Below, one piece after another: positions 36,173-43,795 of a DNA stretch of 64,000 bases; the stretch's first letter is position 1, and each line of letters opens with the position of its first letter. This DNA is from Agromyces sp. SYSU T00194 (GTDB taxonomy: Bacteria > Actinomycetota > Actinomycetes > Actinomycetales > Microbacteriaceae). A program made the translations under genes and the position numbers. The notes under the pieces are model-generated. The model had not been told where the DNA came from. It worked only from the letters and a program-made list of their open reading frames with translations, and ran no database searches. The stretch is from NCBI RefSeq assembly GCF_040496035.1, contig NZ_JBEPJZ010000001.1, positions 868,001 through 932,000 of the forward strand, in the 5' to 3' direction.

Positions 36173-36204
36173 CGGGGCATCCGTGAGAGGTGTCGGATGC
36201 CCCG
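36173..36204 (-). terminator. hairpin between the amidohydrolase and hydA genes
   Basis: CGGGGCATCCG (36173-36183) pairs over 11 bp with CGGATGCCCCG (36194-36204) around a 10-nt loop. It again uses the GGATGCC octamer. It starts about 10 nt after the amidohydrolase stop codon, so it is a likely attenuator or mRNA-end stabiliser rather than a full stop within the operon. Confidence 0.55.
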
Positions 36205-36214
36205 TGGCGACGTC

Positions 36215-37063
36215 TCAGGGCTTCGGGATCGACGTGTACGACTCCGGTCGCCGGTCGCGGTAGAACTGCCAGGCGTTGCGCACCTGGCGGATCATGTCCA
36301 TGTCGAGGTCGCGCACGACGATCTCCTCGTCGTGCTGCGAGCCGTACTCGCCGACGATGTTGCCCTGCGGGTCGCAGAACTGGCTCGACCCGTAGAAGTC
36401 GACGGCGAGGTCGCCGTACTCGTTGTCCTCGCGGCCGACGCGGTTGGGCGCGGCGACGAAGTACCCGTTGGCGGCGGCCGCGGCGGGCTGCTCGATCTCC
36501 CAGAGCCGGTTCGACAGGCCGGGCTTGGTCGCGTTCGGGTTGAACACGATCTGCGCGCCGTTCAGGCCCAGCTCGCGCCAGCCCTCGGGGAAGTGCCGGT
36601 CGTAGCAGATGTACACGCCGATCGGCCCGACCGCGGTCTGGAAGACCGGGTAGCCGAGGTTGCCGGGGCGGAAGTAGAACTTCTCCCAGAACTTGTCGAG
36701 GTTCGGGATGTGGTGCTTGCGGTACTTGCCGAGGATGGTGCCGTCGTTGTCGACGACCACCGCGGTGTTGTAGTACACCCCGGGCTGCTCCTCCTCGTAG
36801 ATCGGGAGCACCATCACCATGCCGAGCTCGGCCGCGAGCGCCGCGAAGCGCTGCACGATGGGGCCGTCGGCCGGCTCGGCGAAGTCGTAGTACTTCACGT
36901 CCTCGGTGATGCCGAAGTAGGGGCCGTAGAACAGCTCCTGGAAGCAGATCACCTGGGCGCCCTGCTCCTTGGCGTCCCGCGCGAACTGCTCGTGCTTGTC
37001 GAGCATCGAGTCCTTGTCGCCGGTCCACGTCGTCTGCGTGATCGCCGCTCGAACGATCGTCAT
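36215..37063 (-). CDS. nitrilase-superfamily amidohydrolase, probable beta-ureidopropionase
   Basis: This 282-residue carbon-nitrogen hydrolase has the Glu-Lys-Cys triad: VLPIYEEEQPG (Glu), LGKYRKHHIPN (Lys) and VGVYICYDRHFPEGWRELG-type nucleophile region (Cys). In this cluster it should hydrolyse N-carbamoyl-beta-alanine to beta-alanine, CO2 and NH3. An N-carbamoyl-amino-acid amidase for hydantoin products is the alternative. It is the first gene of the minus-strand cluster, with AGGAGG 4 nt before the ATG. It is divergent from the MocR regulator. Confidence 0.9.
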   Translation of the reverse strand: MTIVRAAITQTTWTGDKDSMLDKHEQFARDAKEQGAQVICFQELFYGPYFGITEDVKYYDFAEPADGPIVQRFAALAAELGMVMVLPIYEEEQPGVYYNTAVVVDNDGTILGKYRKHHIPNLDKFWEKFYFRPGNLGYPVFQTAVGPIGVYICYDRHFPEGWRELGLNGAQIVFNPNATKPGLSNRLWEIEQPAAAAANGYFVAAPNRVGREDNEYGDLAVDFYGSSQFCDPQGNIVGEYGSQHDEEIVVRDLDMDMIRQVRNAWQFYRDRRPESYTSIPKP

Positions 37064-37282
37064 GCTGCCTCCTGAGTCGGTCGGCGTCGTTGCCGCCGCT
37101 CGGTGGGCTCTGGTGGGCCTACCGGGCGCTGGGGGAACGCCGAGCTGTGGTGCCGATGGAACGTGTCTGCCCGGGCTCCGCGCCCGTTCTGTTATTCTTC
37201 GGCGTGAACATTTCTCTTGTGTTTCACCCTGTGACGTTGTGGTTAATCATCCTGTCCCTCTCTTCGTCAGGAGGCAATGGTC
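37064..37282. promoter_or_regulatory. divergent control region of the pyrimidine cluster
   Basis: This 219-bp gap is locally AT-rich from 37190 to 37262, unlike its surroundings. It includes GTGAACATTTCTCTTGTGTT followed by TCAC, an imperfect inverted repeat (GTGAA...TTTCAC) near 37203-37227. That is a candidate site for the MocR protein encoded next to it. AGGAGG at 37269-37274 is the ribosome-binding site of the regulator gene. Confidence 0.5.
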
Positions 37283-38911
37283 GTGTCGAGTATTCGTGTG
37301 GGCGGTGAGGCGGTGCGAGGGGCGACGGATGCCGGTTCTGCGGCGCCTGCCCTCGACACGGCGACGGGCGGGGCGGATGCCGCTTCGCTCGCGGCGCCCG
37401 CATCCGGTACGTCGGCGGCCGGATCGTCGGCGGCCGTCTCTGGGCCCGCGTCCGACCTCGGCGCGCTGTTCCCCGGGCTGTCCGTCGCGCCCGAGTTCCC
37501 CGACCGCACGCCCCGCGCCATCGCCGGCGTGCTCGCGCGCCTGATCAACGACGGCGACCTCGCAGCGGGCATCCGCCTGCCCACCGTGCGCGAGCTCGGC
37601 ACCGCGCTCGGCGTGAGCCCGGCGACCATCAGCCAGTCGTGGCAGGCGCTCGCGCGCGCCGGCCTCATCGAGTCGCGGGGCCGCGCGGGCTCGTTCGTGC
37701 GCGACACGGCCCCCACCTGGCTCGCCCCCCGCATGCGCGGCATGGCCGCTCCCGACGACCCCGTGCGCCTCGACCTCTCGCGCGGCACGCCCGACCCGCT
37801 GCTGCTGCCGCCCCTCGGGCCCGCGCTGTCGCGCGTCTCCGCGCGCGCCGAGACCGGCAGCTACCAGCAGGAGCCGGTGATCCCCGAGCTCGCCGCGGTG
37901 CTCGCCGACTCGTGGCCCGCGCAGGCCGAGACGATCATGGTGGTCGACGGCGCGCTCGACGCGATCAGCCGCACCCTCGAGCAGGTGGTGCGCCTGGGCG
38001 ACCGCGTCGTGGTGGAGCATCCGGGCTTCCCGCCCTTCCTCGACCTGATCGAACTGCTCGGCGCCGAGCCCGTGCCGGTGCGCATGGACGGCTCCGGCAT
38101 GGTGCCCGAGTCGCTCGCCGCCGCGCTGTTGCGCCGCCCCGCCGCCGTGCTGCTGCAGCCGCGGGCGCAGAACCCGACCGGCGCGTCGATGACGCCTGCT
38201 CGGGCCGGGGCGCTGGCGGGGGTCATCCGCTCCGCTCACGACGTGGACGACCTGCTCGTCGTCGAAGACGACCACTCGGGCCTCATCTCGACCGAGGGCG
38301 ATGTGACGCTGGGCACCTGGCTGCCCGAGCGCGTCGTGCACGTGCGCAGCTTCTCGAAGTCGCACGGGCCCGACCTGCGCATCGCCGCCCTCGGCGGGCC
38401 GCGCCACCTCGTCGACCGGGTCATCGCGCGCCGCATGATCGGCCCCGGCTGGACCTCGCGCATGCTCCAGGGGATCCTGCTCGACCTGCTCACCGACGGC
38501 GCCTCGATCGACGCCGTCGCCGAGGCCCGCCGCCAGTACTACACGCGCCAGCGCGCGCTGGGCGATGCGCTCCGTTCGCGGGGGGTCGAGGTCGCGCACG
38601 CCGACGGCATCAACCTGTGGGTGCCCGTGGTGAGCGAGCGGTCGGCCCTGGTGCAGCTGGCGGCCGGGGGCATCCGCGTGGCGGCGGGCACGCCCTTCCT
38701 GGCGGCGGGGGCGGATGCCTCGGGGCCGGGCGGGGCGCTTGCGGGGTCACCCGGGCGGTCGGGCGGGTCTGCATCGCGGACCGGGGGGTCGCCGTCGCGG
38801 CGCCCGCGCGACTTCGTGCGCGTCACCGTCGGCGTCGTGCGCGAGGGCATCGACGACGTGGCCGACGCGCTCGCGACCGCGGCCCACCACCACGCGGCCG
38901 GCGGCTACTGA
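37283..38911 (+). CDS. MocR-type regulator (GntR HTH plus aminotransferase domain)
   Basis: This protein of about 542 residues has an Ala/Gly-rich N-terminus and then a GntR winged helix (about 75-145): IRLPTVRELGTALGVSPATI, then GLIESRGRAGSFV. A fold-type I aminotransferase domain follows, with the PLP lysine in VRSFSKSHGPDLRIAALGG. MocR proteins use PLP or an amino-compound adduct as effector. Divergent position makes it the likely regulator of the pyrimidine genes, perhaps sensing beta-alanine. I prefer GTG 37283, which is 8 nt from AGGAGG; the ATG at 37277 is only 2 nt from it. Residues about 475-505 are a low-complexity Gly/Ser insert. Confidence 0.85.
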   Translation: MSSIRVGGEAVRGATDAGSAAPALDTATGGADAASLAAPASGTSAAGSSAAVSGPASDLGALFPGLSVAPEFPDRTPRAIAGVLARLINDGDLAAGIRLPTVRELGTALGVSPATISQSWQALARAGLIESRGRAGSFVRDTAPTWLAPRMRGMAAPDDPVRLDLSRGTPDPLLLPPLGPALSRVSARAETGSYQQEPVIPELAAVLADSWPAQAETIMVVDGALDAISRTLEQVVRLGDRVVVEHPGFPPFLDLIELLGAEPVPVRMDGSGMVPESLAAALLRRPAAVLLQPRAQNPTGASMTPARAGALAGVIRSAHDVDDLLVVEDDHSGLISTEGDVTLGTWLPERVVHVRSFSKSHGPDLRIAALGGPRHLVDRVIARRMIGPGWTSRMLQGILLDLLTDGASIDAVAEARRQYYTRQRALGDALRSRGVEVAHADGINLWVPVVSERSALVQLAAGGIRVAAGTPFLAAGADASGPGGALAGSPGRSGGSASRTGGSPSRRPRDFVRVTVGVVREGIDDVADALATAAHHHAAGGY

Positions 38912-39211
38912 CGGCGTTCGTGCACCTCGGCTGCGGCGCCCGCGGGCTTCGGCCACGAGGGCTCGCGTTTCAGCCAGGGCTCGCGCTTCAGCCAGGGCTC
39001 GCGCTTCGGCCGTGAGGCTCGCGGGCTTCGGCCGTGAGGCTCGCGCGCTTCGGCCGTGAGGCTCGCGCGCTTCGGCCGTGGGGCGCGAACGGTTCGAGCG
39101 CGGCGTCCGTCGGCTCCTCCACAGGAGGGTTCCCCCGGGCCACCTGTGGAGAACGAAACCGCTGGTCATGGGCAGGATTCGAATGTCAGTGGCCCCTGTC
39201 ACCATGAAGAC
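38912..39211. other. 300-bp gap with tandem repeats and the HNH gene upstream region
   Basis: No gene is credible here. The left part carries an 18-22 bp tandem array (38959-39079). The right part has CCACAGG (39120-39126) facing CCTGTGG (39144-39150), and a TTCGAA-containing stretch (39179-39184) shortly before the ATG of the DUF222/HNH gene, probably its promoter. Confidence 0.5.
38959..39079. repeat. 18-22 bp tandem repeat array
   Basis: Three units of 18-19 bp beginning GGGCTCGCG (38959, 38977, 38995) are followed by three 22-bp units GAGGCTCGCG(G/C)GCTTCGGCCGT (39014, 39036, 39058). The last two 22-bp units are identical. Confidence 0.85.
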
Positions 39212-40789
39212 ATGGAAGCCCCCGTCGCAGCGCTGTCGAGAGACCTCGATGCGCTTCGCGACGCCTGGAGCGGCGGAGTGTCGGCGTTCGGCGGTGCCAC
39301 GGCATCCGACGCGGGCGCTGCCACCGCACGCGGCGGAGCCGCCGCAAGCAGCGGAGCCGCAGCCGACCACGGGAGCGATGCGTTCGGCGAGACCGACCCC
39401 TCCGCGGGTTTCGATGCGCTGAGCGACGACGGGCTCGTGCGCGTGACGGACGCGCTGTCGCAGGCCCGGCGCGACATCGAGGCGTTGCTCGCGCAGGCGT
39501 CGGCGGAGGTCGCCCGGCGATCACGGCGCGAGCTCGGCGCCGAGGGGCTCGCGAAGCAGCGCGGCTTCCACAACCCGGCCCGGCTCATCGCCTCGGCGAC
39601 GGGCGGCAGCACCGGCGACGCGTCGAAGCTCATCGCCGTCGGCACGGCCACCGCCGACCGCACCTCGTTCGTGGGCGAGCGGCTGCCGGCGCGGCATCCG
39701 CATGTCGCAGTGGCCCTGCGGGCAGGCACCATCAGTGTCGATGCCGCCGCGGCGATCACGGGCATGCTGGAGCGCGTGCGGTTGCGGTCCGACCGGGCGC
39801 AGGCCGAACAGGCCGAGTCGGTGCTCGCCGTCAACGCCTCGACGCTCACCCTCGAGCAGCTGCACCGCGCCGTGAAGCACGCCGAGGCCTGGCTCGACCC
39901 CGACGGCGTCGCGCCGCGAAACGAGGAGCTGCGCGAGGAGCGGTCGCTCACGATCCGCGAGGAGCGCGGCGGCATGGTCGTGCTGCGGGCGCGGCTCGAC
40001 CCCGTCACCGCCGCACCGGTGAAGGCCGCGATCGACGCGTTCACGACCGACGCGCTGCGCTCGGGCGAACCCGACGGTTCGCGAGGCGCGACGGCGGGAG
40101 CGGATGCCACCGAGCGCCGGGCACCCGGCGCACCTCGCTCGCCCGGAGCGACCGTCGGCGGCATCGATCCCCTGAGCGGCACGGTCACGAGCGGGGTCGC
40201 CGCGGCGCAGCGCACCATCCCGCAACTCCAGGCCGACGCGCTCGCGGCGCTGGCACGACACGTGATCGGATGCTCCGAGGCATCCGCCCCACTCGCCCGC
40301 ACCACCGTCGTGGTGCGCGTCGACCTCGCCGACCTGCAGGCGGGCACCGGTGTCGCGACGATCGACGGCATCGACCAGCCGATCCCGGCCGGTGCCGTGC
40401 GGCGCATGGCCGCCGATGCGGAGGTGATCCCGGCCGTGATGGGCGGCGACAGCGTGCCGCTCGACCTCGGACGCGCGGCGCGACTGTTCACGCGCGAGCA
40501 GCGCCTCGCACTCGCCGAGCGCGACTGCGGCTGCGCCTCGTGCGGCCAGAACGTCACCTGGGCGGAGGCCCACCACATCCGCTGGTGGGAACGCGACGCC
40601 GGCCCGACCGACCTCGACAACGGCGTGATGCTGTGCAGCTTCTGCCACCACTCGGTGCACCGGGAAGGGTGGGGCGTCTCGGTGCGCGACGGCACGGTGT
40701 GGTTCGTGCCGCCGCCGCACGTCGACGCGGCGCGACGACCGCGGCTCGGCGGCCGCGCGCGATTCGAGGTGCCCGCGCGCGTCGCGTGA
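39212..40789 (+). CDS. DUF222/13E12-family protein with HNH endonuclease domain
   Basis: This is a 525-residue protein of the actinobacterial 13E12-type repeat family. An N-terminal DUF222 region (about 60-370) includes LSQARRDIEALLAQASAEVA and VTAAPVKAAIDAF. A C-terminal HNH nuclease follows: CASCGQNV, EAHHIRWW, DLDNGVMLCSFCHHSVH. The conserved Cys pairs and His are complete. Microbacteriaceae genomes usually hold many paralogues; whether they are homing-type nucleases or DNA-damage proteins is not settled. The first about 60 residues are Ala/Gly-rich and variable. The ATG at 39212 was chosen because the family signal starts just after it. Confidence 0.88.
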   Translation: MEAPVAALSRDLDALRDAWSGGVSAFGGATASDAGAATARGGAAASSGAAADHGSDAFGETDPSAGFDALSDDGLVRVTDALSQARRDIEALLAQASAEVARRSRRELGAEGLAKQRGFHNPARLIASATGGSTGDASKLIAVGTATADRTSFVGERLPARHPHVAVALRAGTISVDAAAAITGMLERVRLRSDRAQAEQAESVLAVNASTLTLEQLHRAVKHAEAWLDPDGVAPRNEELREERSLTIREERGGMVVLRARLDPVTAAPVKAAIDAFTTDALRSGEPDGSRGATAGADATERRAPGAPRSPGATVGGIDPLSGTVTSGVAAAQRTIPQLQADALAALARHVIGCSEASAPLARTTVVVRVDLADLQAGTGVATIDGIDQPIPAGAVRRMAADAEVIPAVMGGDSVPLDLGRAARLFTREQRLALAERDCGCASCGQNVTWAEAHHIRWWERDAGPTDLDNGVMLCSFCHHSVHREGWGVSVRDGTVWFVPPPHVDAARRPRLGGRARFEVPARVA

Positions 40790-40815
40790 CGTGCCGCGCC
40801 CGCAGCGCCCACGAC

Positions 40816-40885
40816 GCCGACGTGTGCACACCGCGCGGGGCGGGTCGCCGTGCCGACGTATGCACACCGCGCGGGGCGGGTCGCC
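40816..40885. repeat. 36-bp-period direct repeat
   Basis: A 34-bp unit, GCCGACGTGTGCACACC followed by GCGCGGGGCGGGTCGCC, occurs at 40816-40849 and again with one change (GTG to ATG in GTGTGC) at 40852-40885. TGTGCACA in the first unit is itself palindromic. The repeat precedes the small membrane protein gene. Confidence 0.75.
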
Positions 40886-40930
40886 GCGCCCGTGCTAGGT
40901 TCGCCGCGCACGCCGACCGGAGGGAAGCCG

Positions 40931-41296
40931 ATGCCCACGCCAGCCCGCTCCACCCGCACGCCCGTCTCGCACCTGCTCGCGCACGCGGCCGGCGCCGCAC
41001 TGCTCGTCAACGCCGTGCCGCACGGGGTGCACGGACTCTCGGGCAGGCGCTTCCAGAGTCCGTTCGGGCAGCCGCCCGGCGTGGGCGAGTCGTCCCCCGA
41101 GACGAACGTCGTGTGGAGCGGGGCCAACGCGGTCGCCGGCGCAGCACTCCTGTTCGGGGTCGGACGCTTCCGCTTCGGCGCGAACGCCGACACCGTCGTC
41201 GCGATCTCGAGCGCGTGGGCGGCGGGCATCGCCATCGCCCGCTACTTCGCCGGCGTGCACGCGGGCGAGCGCGGGCCCGTCACCGCCGACGCCTGA
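40931..41296 (+). CDS. small conserved membrane protein
   Basis: This 121-residue protein has about three hydrophobic stretches: LLAHAAGAALLVNAVPHGVHGL, WSGANAVAGAALLFGVG and TVVAISSAWAAGIAIARYFA. I recognise no family. The ATG has GGAGGGAAG upstream. It runs in the same direction as cofD, but a 211-bp repeat-filled gap separates them and cofD has its own promoter. Confidence 0.65.
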   Translation: MPTPARSTRTPVSHLLAHAAGAALLVNAVPHGVHGLSGRRFQSPFGQPPGVGESSPETNVVWSGANAVAGAALLFGVGRFRFGANADTVVAISSAWAAGIAIARYFAGVHAGERGPVTADA

Positions 41297-41310
41297 GCCG
41301 CCGCGTCACG

Positions 41311-41390
41311 CAGCGCCCCGCAGCGTCGCGCAGCGCCCCGCAGCGTCGCGCAGCGCCCCGCAGCGTCGCGCAGCGCCGCGCAGCGCCGCG
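41311..41390. repeat. 20-bp tandem repeat array before cofD
   Basis: CAGCGCCCCGCAGCGTCGCG is repeated three times without change (41311-41370). Two 10-bp variants CAGCGCCGCG follow (41371-41390). The array fills part of the 211-bp gap between the small membrane protein and cofD. Confidence 0.9.
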
Positions 41391-41507
41391 TCGCCCAGCG
41401 CCGCGCCACACACCACCGACCCACCGCGCCACGCCCCGGAGCCAGCGCGTCGCACCCCGACCCGCCCCGTCGCACCCGCATGCACCGGGCGGACGTAGGC
41501 TGGTCGA

Positions 41508-42506
41508 ATGCGGATCACGGTGCTCGCCGGAGGAGTCGGGGGCGCGAGGTTCACGCGCGGGCTGCGCGAGGAATGCATCCGCCGCTGGCCCGACGGGGAG
41601 GGCGGCACGACCGCCGAGATCGACGTCGTCGTGAACACGGGCGACGACCTCTGGCTCGCGGGCCTGCGGCTCATGCCCGACTTCGACTCGCTGCTCTACG
41701 CGCTCGCGGGCGTGAACGACGAGATCCGCGGCTGGGGCCGCGCGGGCGAGACCGAGCGCGTGAGCGACGAACTCGCCGCGTGGGGCGCCGGATGGCCGTG
41801 GTTCACGCTCGGCGACCTCGACCTGGGCACCCACATCGCGCGCACCTCCTGGCTCCGCGACGGACAGACCCCCACGCAGGTCGCCGAACGCCTGCAGCGG
41901 CGGTGGCGCCTCGGCGCGCGCCTGCACCCGGTCACCGACCAGGAGATCGACACGCAGGTGCTGGTCGACGACCCCGAGGCGCCCGCGGGCACCCGCGAGA
42001 TGCACTTCCAGGAGTGGTGGACGCGTCACCGCGCCACCATGCGCGCGCGCTCGTTCCGGCAGCTCGACATCGAGGTCGCGAGCCCGGCGCCCGGCGTGCT
42101 CGAGCGCATCGCCGACGCCGATCTGGTGATGTTCGCGCCGTCGAACCCCGTCGTCTCGATCGGCCCGATCCTCGGCGTGCCGGGCGTGCGCGACGCGGTC
42201 GTCGCGGCATCCGCCCCCGTCGTCGGCGTCTCGCCGATCATCGCGGGCTCCGTCGTGCGCGGCATGGCCGACGCGTGCCTCACCGCCATCGGGGTGGCGA
42301 CGGATGCCGCAGCCGTGGCCCGGCACTACGGCGCGCGGTCGCACGGCGGCGTGCTCGATGCGTGGCTGGTCGACGAGACGGATGCCTCGAGCACGCCGTC
42401 GCTCGTCTCGGCCGGCATCCGCACCGCCGCGGTGCCGCTCTGGATGCGCGACCCCGACACGTCGGCGAAGCTCGCCGGCGATGCCATCGACCTCGCCCTG
42501 GGCTGA
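41508..42506 (+). CDS. cofD: 2-phospho-L-lactate transferase (F420 biosynthesis)
   Basis: CofD (FbiA) moves the phospholactyl or phosphoenolpyruvyl group from the GDP-activated donor made by CofC to FO, giving F420-0 or its dehydro form. The 332-residue product begins ITVLAGGVGGARFTRGL, the family signature, and has VVVNTGDDLWLAGLRLMPDFD. TDQEIDTQVLV and FAPSNPVVSIGPILGVPGV are also typical. TAGGCT (41496-41501) ends 6 nt before the ATG, so it is leaderless. cofC and cofE are 13 kb away rather than adjacent; an F420-0-type importer follows it. Confidence 0.95.
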   Translation: MRITVLAGGVGGARFTRGLREECIRRWPDGEGGTTAEIDVVVNTGDDLWLAGLRLMPDFDSLLYALAGVNDEIRGWGRAGETERVSDELAAWGAGWPWFTLGDLDLGTHIARTSWLRDGQTPTQVAERLQRRWRLGARLHPVTDQEIDTQVLVDDPEAPAGTREMHFQEWWTRHRATMRARSFRQLDIEVASPAPGVLERIADADLVMFAPSNPVVSIGPILGVPGVRDAVVAASAPVVGVSPIIAGSVVRGMADACLTAIGVATDAAAVARHYGARSHGGVLDAWLVDETDASSTPSLVSAGIRTAAVPLWMRDPDTSAKLAGDAIDLALG

Positions 42507-42664
42507 CGCTCGACTCGCGGGCGGCGTCCGCCCCGGGCCGATCCGCACCCCGCGGGCGGCGTCGCCACGCGCGCCACGGGCGTCGACGCGGGCACGCACC
42601 GGAGGCCGGGCGCGCATCGACGCGGGCAGCATCCGCTCGCCTCCGTCGGACGCGCCGCTAGACT

Positions 42665-42784
42665 GGCGACGACCGCCGGTCCTGCTCTGACCGGTGCGAA
42701 GGCCCGGGCTTGGGCCCCGTCGCCGACGTTCGTCGGATCCGTACACCTGTTGTCTCCAACCGCTGTGCCGACCCGGAAGGCCCC
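42665..42784 (+). promoter_or_regulatory. structured leader of the F420-0-type ABC importer
   Basis: TAGACT (42659-42664) is a good -10 box, so the leader would be about 115 nt, in contrast to the many leaderless genes here. Three successive hairpins can form: CCGGT...ACCGG, GGCCC...GGGCC (around GGGCTT), and CCGAC-GTTC-GTCGG. GGAAGG then precedes the ATG at 42785. I do not find the B12 box, the TPP CTGAGA signature or an FMN-type core. Confidence 0.4.
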
Positions 42785-43795
42785 ATGCCCGCTGCACGCC
42801 CCCGTTCCCGCCGCGCCCTGCGCGCGGCATCCGCCGCCCTGCCCCTCGCCGCGCTGCTCGCCGGCTGCGCGGGCGCCGACGCCCCCGCCGAGACCGCGGC
42901 GCCCGACGCCGCCTCCGGCTACCCGCTCACCGTCGACAACTGCGGCACCGAGGTGACCTTCGAGTCCGCGCCCGAGCACGTGGTGACGATCAAGTCGTCG
43001 ACCTACGAACTGATGCTCGCGCTCGGCCTCGGCGACCGCATCGCCGGCGTCGCGTTCACCGACGGACCCGTGCCCGAGGCGTACTCGGGGCTGGCCGACC
43101 AGATCCCGGTGCTCTCCGACAAGGTGCCCTCCCAGGAGGTGACGCTGGCCGCCGAGCCCGACCTCGTCTTCGCCGGCTGGGAGTCGAACTTCTCCGCCGA
43201 CGGCGCCGGCGAGCGCGACACGCTCGAGCAGCTCGGCGTGCACACCTACGTGGCCCCGGCGGCGTGCAAGGAGGAGGGTTACATGCCCGACCCGCTCACG
43301 TTCGACGAGGTGTTCGCCGAGTTCGCCGAGGCCGGCGCGATCTTCGGCGTGCCGGCGGCGGCGGAGGGCCTGATCGCGGGCCAGCAGGCCGCGCTCGACG
43401 CGATCGTGCCGAACGACGAGGGCCTCACGGCGCTCTGGTACAGCTCGGGCAGCGACACCCCCTACGTCGGTGCGGGCATCGGCGCGCCGCAGATGATCAT
43501 GGACGCCGCGGGGCTGACGAACATCGCGGCCGACGTGCACGACACCTGGACCTCGATGGGCTGGGAGGCGATCGTCGACGCCGAGCCCGACGTGATCGTG
43601 CTGGTCGACGCCGCCTGGAACACCGCGGCGTCGAAGATCGAGCTGCTCGAGCAGAACCCGGCCACGGCCGCGCTGCCCGCGGTGCAGGAGCAGCGGTACG
43701 TCGTCGTCGACTTCCCCGCGACCGAGGCCGGGGTGCGCAACGTCAGCGCGGTCGAGTCGATCGTCGCGCAGCTGGAGGAGCTCGGGTCCAGATGA
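42785..43795 (+). CDS. proposed F420-0/corrinoid-type ABC importer, substrate-binding lipoprotein
   Basis: This 336-residue lipoprotein has the lipobox LAALLAGCAG, then a class III (BtuF/FhuD-like) binding fold: YPLTVDNCGTEVTFESAPEH, then ELMLALGLGDRIAGVAFTDG. From memory it belongs to the clade proposed by TIGRFAM curators (TIGR03868, with 03869 and 03873) as an F420-0 binding protein in actinobacteria. Ligand assignment is genomic inference only, here supported by cofD just upstream. A corrinoid or siderophore importer is the alternative. The ATG at 42785 has GGAAGG 4 nt upstream; the next gene overlaps. Confidence 0.75.
   Translation: MPAARPRSRRALRAASAALPLAALLAGCAGADAPAETAAPDAASGYPLTVDNCGTEVTFESAPEHVVTIKSSTYELMLALGLGDRIAGVAFTDGPVPEAYSGLADQIPVLSDKVPSQEVTLAAEPDLVFAGWESNFSADGAGERDTLEQLGVHTYVAPAACKEEGYMPDPLTFDEVFAEFAEAGAIFGVPAAAEGLIAGQQAALDAIVPNDEGLTALWYSSGSDTPYVGAGIGAPQMIMDAAGLTNIAADVHDTWTSMGWEAIVDAEPDVIVLVDAAWNTAASKIELLEQNPATAALPAVQEQRYVVVDFPATEAGVRNVSAVESIVAQLEELGSR

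Noticed and set aside
37277..37282. ATG 37277 as start of the MocR gene
   Set aside because: It lies only 2 nt from AGGAGG, whereas the in-frame GTG at 37283 has an 8-nt spacing.
38959..39079. CRISPR array
   Set aside because: The units are 18-22 bp with no spacers between them, and no cas genes are present.
42665..42784. Cobalamin riboswitch before the BtuF-like gene
   Set aside because: The B12 box (GCCACTG-like) and the expected 200-nt core are absent. The leader is only about 115 nt.
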